Origin: Methylibium sp. NZG | GTDB taxonomy: Bacteria; Pseudomonadota; Gammaproteobacteria; Burkholderiales; Burkholderiaceae_C | Assembly (NCBI GenBank): GCA_001263235.1 | Contig: LGRD01000040.1 | Coordinates: forward strand, 1-64,000 | Direction: 5' to 3' | DNA length: 64,000 nt | Part shown: in pieces, positions 60,155 to 64,000 of the stretch | How positions within the stretch are numbered: the stretch's first letter is position 1 | Layout of the letters: the number at the start of each line of letters is the position of its first letter | Made by a program: the position numbers and the translations under genes | Notes under the pieces: model-generated | Databases searched by the model: none | Seen by the model: the letters and a program-made list of their open reading frames with translations, nothing else | What the model was told of the DNA's origin: nothing

Positions 60155-61084
60155 TCAGCAGGGCGCGGCCGGCTCGGCGTTGGCAGCCCGTAGTTGTGCC
60201 GCGTCGCGCGCGGGTGGCTGACCGAACAGGCGTGCGTACTCGCGGCTGAACTGCGACGGGCTGCCGTAGCCCACCGCGAAGCCGATGCTGGCCGCGTCGT
60301 CGCCCCCGACCAGCAGCCGCTGGCGCGCCTCCTGCAGCCGAATGGCCTTCTGGTACTGCAGCGGACTCATACCCGTCACAGCCTTGAAGCCGCGGTGCAG
60401 GGCCGATTCACTGAGCGCTACCTGCGCGGCCAGTTCGGCGATCCGCAGCGGCTGGTTGTGGTGCCGGCGGATCCACGCGACCGTGCGTGCCACCTGTGCG
60501 GTTCTGCCCCGCCCCTGCACCAGGCCGCGCAGTGCTGGCGCGTGCGGGCCATTGAGCAAGCGGTACAGCAGCTCGCGCGCCACCAGCGGCCCGAGCACGG
60601 GCAGGTCGGCTGGGCGGTCCAGCAAGCGCAGCACGCGCACGGCGGCTTCCAGCAACGTGGGCTCGGCGGGCCTCACTTCCAGCGCCACATCTGCGGTTGC
60701 CGTTTGAGGCGGCATCACCAGCAGCAATTCGGCCAGCGCCGCCGGGTCGAGCCGAAAGCCCACCGCCAAGTAGGGCTGCGTGGCGCTGGCCTGCACCACC
60801 TGGCCCGTTACCGGCATCGCCAGCGTGACGACCATGGAGGTCGCTTCGCGATAGAGCAGCGTGCGCCGCCCCACGATCACACGCTTAACACCCTGGGCGA
60901 CGAGGCAGAGCATCGGCTCGTAGACGACCGGCGTCGCGTGGGTGGGAGCGTCGGCTCGCAGCAGCAGCACGCCGGGCAGCGCCTCAGTGATGGGCTCCGT
61001 GGCATGGCGCAGCACCAGGTCGCCCAGTTCGTGCAAGGCAGCGACAGAGGTCGTCTGGGAAACAGTGGCGGGCGGGGCTGGCAT
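60155..61084 (-). CDS. AraC-family transcriptional regulator with N-terminal AraC_N domain
   Basis: A 309-residue regulator. The N-terminal half (EPMLCLVAQGVKRVIVGRRT, VQASATQPYLAVGFRLDP) is the AraC_N cupin-like domain. The C-terminal half carries two helix-turn-helices (QPLRIAELAAQVALSESALH and AASIGFAVGYGSPSQFSREY) with the family motif in GMSPLQYQKAIRLQEARQRL. It is divergent from the SDR gene with 92 bases between the starts. Regulators of this type often control the neighbouring oxidoreductase, which is the likely target. Confidence 0.94.
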   Translation of the reverse strand: MPAPPATVSQTTSVAALHELGDLVLRHATEPITEALPGVLLLRADAPTHATPVVYEPMLCLVAQGVKRVIVGRRTLLYREATSMVVTLAMPVTGQVVQASATQPYLAVGFRLDPAALAELLLVMPPQTATADVALEVRPAEPTLLEAAVRVLRLLDRPADLPVLGPLVARELLYRLLNGPHAPALRGLVQGRGRTAQVARTVAWIRRHHNQPLRIAELAAQVALSESALHRGFKAVTGMSPLQYQKAIRLQEARQRLLVGGDDAASIGFAVGYGSPSQFSREYARLFGQPPARDAAQLRAANAEPAAPC

Positions 61085-61100
61085 CGCCAGGATTGTGCAA

Positions 61101-61119
61101 GATCGAGCCGGGTTCGATC
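61101..61119. promoter_or_regulatory. Inverted repeat in the AraC/SDR divergent promoter region
   Basis: GATCGA, seven bases, TCGATC: a perfect 6-base inverted repeat in the 92-base gap. A second inverted repeat, CCCCGG/CCGGGG, follows at 61123-61139. AraC proteins more often use direct repeats, so assignment as the AraC operator is tentative. Confidence 0.4.
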
Positions 61120-61176
61120 TACCCCCGGACGCGCCGGGGAGCGCACAGTGGCGGCATCCCGTTCAGGAGTTCCGCC

Positions 61177-62022
61177 ATGTCACCATCACCATCCACCTGG
61201 TTCATTACGGGCGCCAGCCGCGGGCTGGGCGCGGCCATCGCTCGCGCTGCGCTGCGCGCCGGCCATCGAGTCGCCGCCACCGGCCGCGACGCCGCCGCCG
61301 TGCAGGCTGCGCTGGCGTCCGACGCGAGCGACCGCCTGCTCGCACTCACGCTGGACGTCACACAGCCCGCTCAGGCGCTGCAGGCCGTGGGCGTCGCACT
61401 GGACCGTTTCGGGCGTATCGACGTGCTCGTCAACAACGCCGGCTACGGGCAGATGGGCATGTTCGAGGAGGTCGATGGCGCGGACATCCAGGCCCAATTC
61501 GACACCAATGTTTTCGGCCTCATGCACGTCACGCGCGCCGTGCTGCCCACGATGCGCGCGCAGCGCAGCGGCCATGTATTCAACGTGTCGTCGATCGGCG
61601 GTCAGGTCGGCTTCGCGGGCGCATCCCTGTACTGCGCCACCAAGTTTGCGGTGGAGGGCTTCTCGGCGTCGCTGGCGCCGGAGGTGGCGCCCTTTGGTAT
61701 TCGCGTGACTGCCGTGGCGCCCGGCTTCTTCCGTACCGACTTCCTCGACCCTCGCTCCATCCGCTACGGCAGCGCTGCGACCGCCGACTACGCTGACGCG
61801 TCCGCCGCGCTGCGTGACACCTACGACGGCTACAGCCACCAGCAGGCTGGCGACCCGGAAAAGCTCGCGGCCGCGCTGCTGACGCTGGCCACCCACCCCA
61901 AGCCGCCACTGAACTTCGTCGTCGGCGCAGACGCTGTGGGCATGGCGCTGGGCGAGATCGAGCGCCTGCGCGGCGAGGTGGCGGGCTGGCGCACGCTGTC
62001 CGAGGCCACCGCCTGCGACTGA
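61177..62022 (+). CDS. Short-chain dehydrogenase/reductase (classical SDR)
   Basis: A 281-residue NAD(P)-dependent oxidoreductase. The cofactor motif is TGASRGLGAAIAR (TGxxxGxG), with NNAG in VLVNNAGYGQMGM. The catalytic Ser is in VFNVSSIGGQVGFAG and the YxxxK is YCATKFAVEGFSAS. The basic residues after strand 2 (ATGRDA) suggest NADPH preference. The C-terminus includes a hydrophobic substrate-binding region. ATG 61177 has CAGGAG upstream. Substrate unknown; probably controlled by the divergent AraC regulator. Confidence 0.95.
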   Translation: MSPSPSTWFITGASRGLGAAIARAALRAGHRVAATGRDAAAVQAALASDASDRLLALTLDVTQPAQALQAVGVALDRFGRIDVLVNNAGYGQMGMFEEVDGADIQAQFDTNVFGLMHVTRAVLPTMRAQRSGHVFNVSSIGGQVGFAGASLYCATKFAVEGFSASLAPEVAPFGIRVTAVAPGFFRTDFLDPRSIRYGSAATADYADASAALRDTYDGYSHQQAGDPEKLAAALLTLATHPKPPLNFVVGADAVGMALGEIERLRGEVAGWRTLSEATACD

Positions 62023-62352
62023 CCCGACCGCTTGTCGGTCCCCCGCCCTTGCCCACGCGCTGCCCTCCGTCCGCTTAGGCCGGTGGGGCGCTTTGCGCAG
62101 CGACGTAAAGGAGGAGAGCCGGTACTCCGGCTCGGGGGACAGTCGCGGAGCAGAGTGCCCCAGCGGCCTGATCCCGCGCAATCTGTGGAGCGCGGCTTCC
62201 TCTTCAGCCGCGTGACGACCGAGTCCCACCTCGAAAGCGTCGTGTGCGGGATTCTCCCAATCCGCCCCACAGCCCCGTCGAACGTATAGTGTGTACCAAA
62301 CGGTACATCACCCGCCCGTTGCCCATCGAACCCCACTTGAGGAGACATCCCC
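62023..62352. other. 330-base intergenic region upstream of the TRAP operon
   Basis: The left part is GC-rich and holds imperfect hairpins (for example AGCCGGTACTCCGGCT at about 62118-62133). The right part is AT-richer with a GTATAGTG -10-like sequence at 62284-62291 and a palindrome at 62292-62307, followed by a leader and ribosome binding site GAGGAG at 62339-62344. I see no gene. Confidence 0.6.
62292..62307. promoter_or_regulatory. Palindromic operator TGTACC-AAAC-GGTACA before the TRAP operon
   Basis: A perfect inverted repeat (6-base arms, 4-base spacer) directly after the -10-like TATAGT and 46 bases before the transporter start. Its placement over the expected transcription start suits a repressor. 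The arms resemble operators of TetR-type regulators (ACC...GGT core), but no such regulator is encoded in the window next to it. Confidence 0.65.
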
Positions 62353-63342
62353 ATGAGCACGAACGTCACTCGCCGCCGGCTGCTTGCAGGTGCCTCCGCT
62401 GTCTCGGCGGCGGCATGGGCGGGGCCTGTGTTTGCGCAGAACAAGGTCACTCTCGTCTACTCAGACATCGTGCCCGAGAACGACTCCCGCTCGACGATTC
62501 TGCGCAATGCCTTCAGCGCCTTGGGTCCTGACTTCGACTTCAAGGCTCACCACGGCGGCACCTTGTTCAAGCAGGGCACCGAGGCCGTCGCCATCCAGCG
62601 CGGCAACCTGGACATGGCCAACATCGCCTCGGGCGACGTGCAGAACCAGGTTCCGCAATTGAGCCTGTTGATGGTGCCCTACCTGATTCGCGACGTTGCG
62701 CACCTTCGCAAGCTGTGGGCCAGCGATGTGGGTGCCGAACTCAACAAGTTGCTCGACGAGAAGATGGGCTTGCGCATTTTGTCCAACCCCTACATCGGCA
62801 CCCGCCACCTGGGCTTGCGCACCACGAAGAAGATCATGAAGCCGGCCGACCTGGCGGGCGTCAAGCTGCGCATGCCCCCGGGCGAGGTGTGGCAGTTCGT
62901 GGGCACGGCCATGGGCGCCAACCCGACGCCGCTGCCCTTCCCGGAGGTGTACACGGCGCTGCAGACCGGCGCCATCGACGCGCAAGACAACGCCTTGCCC
63001 GCGGTGAAGAACATGAAGTTCTTCGAGGTCTCCAAGCAGATCTCTCTGACTGGGCACCTGGTGGCGGCCAACCACTTCGTGATCGGCTCCAAGAAGTGGG
63101 CCGGCTTGAGCGCCGACCAGCAGCGCCGTGTGCAGGCCGCTGCGAGCAAGGCAGAAGAAGACATCACCAACATGGCCCTCAAGGACGAGAGTGAGTTGGT
63201 GGACTTCTTCAAGGCGCAAGGCCTGGATGTCTACTCGCCCGATGTCGCCGCCTTCCGCAGCCACGTGCTCGAGCAGTACGCGAAGTCCAAGTTTGCGGCC
63301 GGCTGGGTGCCGGGCATGATGGAGCGTATCGCCAAGCTGTGA
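62353..63342 (+). CDS. TRAP transporter substrate-binding protein (DctP type)
   Basis: The periplasmic receptor of a tripartite ATP-independent transporter, usually for carboxylates or similar acids. The 329-residue protein starts with a twin-arginine-like signal (TRRRLLAGASAVSAAAWAGP, cleavage after FAQ). Family segments include GTLFKQGTEAVAIQRGNLDM, LGLRTTKKIMKPADLAGVKL, RMPPGEVWQFVGTAMGANPT and PFPEVYTALQTGAIDAQDN. The conserved Arg that contacts a carboxylate is in LKLRMPPGE-type sequence. It heads the operon. Confidence 0.95.
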   Translation: MSTNVTRRRLLAGASAVSAAAWAGPVFAQNKVTLVYSDIVPENDSRSTILRNAFSALGPDFDFKAHHGGTLFKQGTEAVAIQRGNLDMANIASGDVQNQVPQLSLLMVPYLIRDVAHLRKLWASDVGAELNKLLDEKMGLRILSNPYIGTRHLGLRTTKKIMKPADLAGVKLRMPPGEVWQFVGTAMGANPTPLPFPEVYTALQTGAIDAQDNALPAVKNMKFFEVSKQISLTGHLVAANHFVIGSKKWAGLSADQQRRVQAAASKAEEDITNMALKDESELVDFFKAQGLDVYSPDVAAFRSHVLEQYAKSKFAAGWVPGMMERIAKL

Positions 63343-63354
63343 CCGAGCGGCGAC

Positions 63355-63906
63355 ATGCTTGAGGGCAAGCAACCCATGGCGGCCGGACCGATGAGCCTGC
63401 TGCGCCGGGCCGCCGAGGGCGTGCTGGTGCTGATGATGGGCGTGATGTTCTGCGCCTTCATCGCGCAGGTGGTCTTTCGCTATGTGCTCAGCCTGCCGCT
63501 GGCGTGGTCGGAGGAGCTCTGCAACTTCATCTGGTTGTGGGGCATTCTGTGGGGCGCCTCCTTCGTGATGCGCAACCACGAGGACATTCGCTTCGACATG
63601 CTCTACAACCTGCTGCCCCGCAGCCTCAAGCGCGTGACGACGGTGGTGTCGAGCAGCCTGATCGTGGTGCTGCTCGTCTTGAGCGTGCCCGCCACCTGGA
63701 GCTACATCAGCTTCATGGATGTCGAGAAGTCGGCCTCGATGGGCATCCCGATGAGCTGGGTGTTCGGGCTGTACCTGGTGTTCGTGATCGCCATGTGCAT
63801 CCGGCATGCGGGCATTGCCTGGAGCGCTTCGCGCGGTCGCTTGACGGAAGACGAGTTCAGCCTGATCGACCAGAGCCTGCTGCACGCCGCGAAAGACAAG
63901 GCATGA
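63355..63906 (+). CDS. TRAP transporter small permease (DctQ type)
   Basis: A 183-residue membrane protein with four helices. Family wording includes VFRYVLSLPLAWSEELCNFI and WLWGILWGASFVMRNHEDIRF, the central signature of small TRAP permeases, and MGIPMSWVFGLYLVFVIAMC. The start may be ATG 63355 or ATG 63376. It lies 12 bases after the receptor and its stop overlaps the large permease start (ATGA). Confidence 0.94.
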   Translation: MLEGKQPMAAGPMSLLRRAAEGVLVLMMGVMFCAFIAQVVFRYVLSLPLAWSEELCNFIWLWGILWGASFVMRNHEDIRFDMLYNLLPRSLKRVTTVVSSSLIVVLLVLSVPATWSYISFMDVEKSASMGIPMSWVFGLYLVFVIAMCIRHAGIAWSASRGRLTEDEFSLIDQSLLHAAKDKA

Positions 63907-64000
63907 GCGGCGTGAGCGATTTTCTTGGCCTCACGCCCTTCATGTGGTGCGTGCTGACGATTCTGGGCTTGAGCCTGTTCGGCCTGCCCATCGGGCTGTC
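63903..64000 (+). CDS. TRAP transporter large permease (DctM type), 3' end beyond the window
   Basis: Only the first ~32 codons are present. ATG 63903 overlaps the small permease stop. The visible part (FLGLTPFMWCVLTILGLSLF, then GLPIGL) is the first helix of a large TRAP permease, which usually has ~430 residues and 12 helices. The rest is cut by the window end. Confidence 0.85.
   Translation, partial: MSGVSDFLGLTPFMWCVLTILGLSLFGLPIGL

Overview
Organism. From about position 703 on, the window is one GC-rich (roughly 65-70% by eye) proteobacterial chromosome segment. Gene content and order (gpsA-trmL-comF-methyltransferase, then a complete aa3-type cytochrome c oxidase operon with ctaA, ctaB and SCO, then rpoH) are typical of Burkholderiales. 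A tetrahydromethanopterin (H4MPT) formyl-transfer cluster points to a methylotrophy-associated genus of the Rubrivivax/Methylibium/Leptothrix type. The species cannot be named from sequence alone. The first ~700 bases are different: AT-rich, encoding an antisense piece of a cyanobacterial or plastid-type SecA that meets the middle of gpsA. This looks like a chimeric assembly or cloning join, not a natural locus.

Layout. 1-702: foreign secA fragment with an in-frame stop. 703-4445: 5'-truncated gpsA, trmL, comF, a BioC-like methyltransferase, a DUF2244 membrane protein. 4529-14047: cytochrome oxidase structural genes (ctaC, ctaD, ctaE), assembly factors (small assembly protein, CtaG, SURF1, a SCO-like protein, SCO) and heme O/A synthesis (ctaB, ctaA), with one reversed small membrane gene after a terminator. 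14167-15111: rpoH on the minus strand, preceded by a near-perfect CIRCE operator. 15258-32123: a two-partner secretion locus on the minus strand, made of a 4961-residue adhesin-like exoprotein (FG-GAP-like region plus about 30 MBG/YDG-type repeats, mostly of two alternating kinds) and its outer-membrane transporter. 32558-36262: an unknown 148-residue protein converging on and overlapping a MASE1/CHASE/PAS hybrid histidine kinase. 36471-43412: ychF, recG, queA, tgt and an alpha/beta hydrolase. 43425-48144: a bacterial NHEJ block (ligD, ku) with a MerR-TPR protein; ligD carries an in-frame copy of a short palindromic repeat. 48212-48843: a Doc-type toxin with an AbrB/MazE-type antitoxin. 48932-57678: C1 metabolism, with MfnE-like and MfnF-like cofactor genes, a HisA-like protein, fhcBADC, a Fae-like protein lacking the usual active-site histidine, and a HAD phosphatase. 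57733-59783: a NarL/UhpA-type two-component pair. 60155-62022: a divergent AraC regulator and SDR oxidoreductase. 62353-64000: a TRAP transporter operon cut by the window end.

How the genes work together. The cox block builds one respiratory terminal oxidase. FhcABCD moves the formyl group from formyl-H4MPT to methylofuran and hydrolyses it to formate, and the neighbouring MfnE/MfnF/HisA-like genes probably help make the furan cofactor. LigD and Ku form a self-contained end-joining pathway. TpsB exports the giant exoprotein.

Most notable points. (1) The Fae-like protein appears to have lost the catalytic histidine while sitting directly behind fhcBADC. (2) The giant exoprotein combines a TPS signal, an integrin-like FG-GAP region and an alternating A/B repeat array. 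(3) A REP-like palindrome is translated inside LigD. (4) A tandem-repeat insert lies inside the RecG helicase core. (5) A CIRCE operator precedes rpoH. (6) The left end is chimeric.
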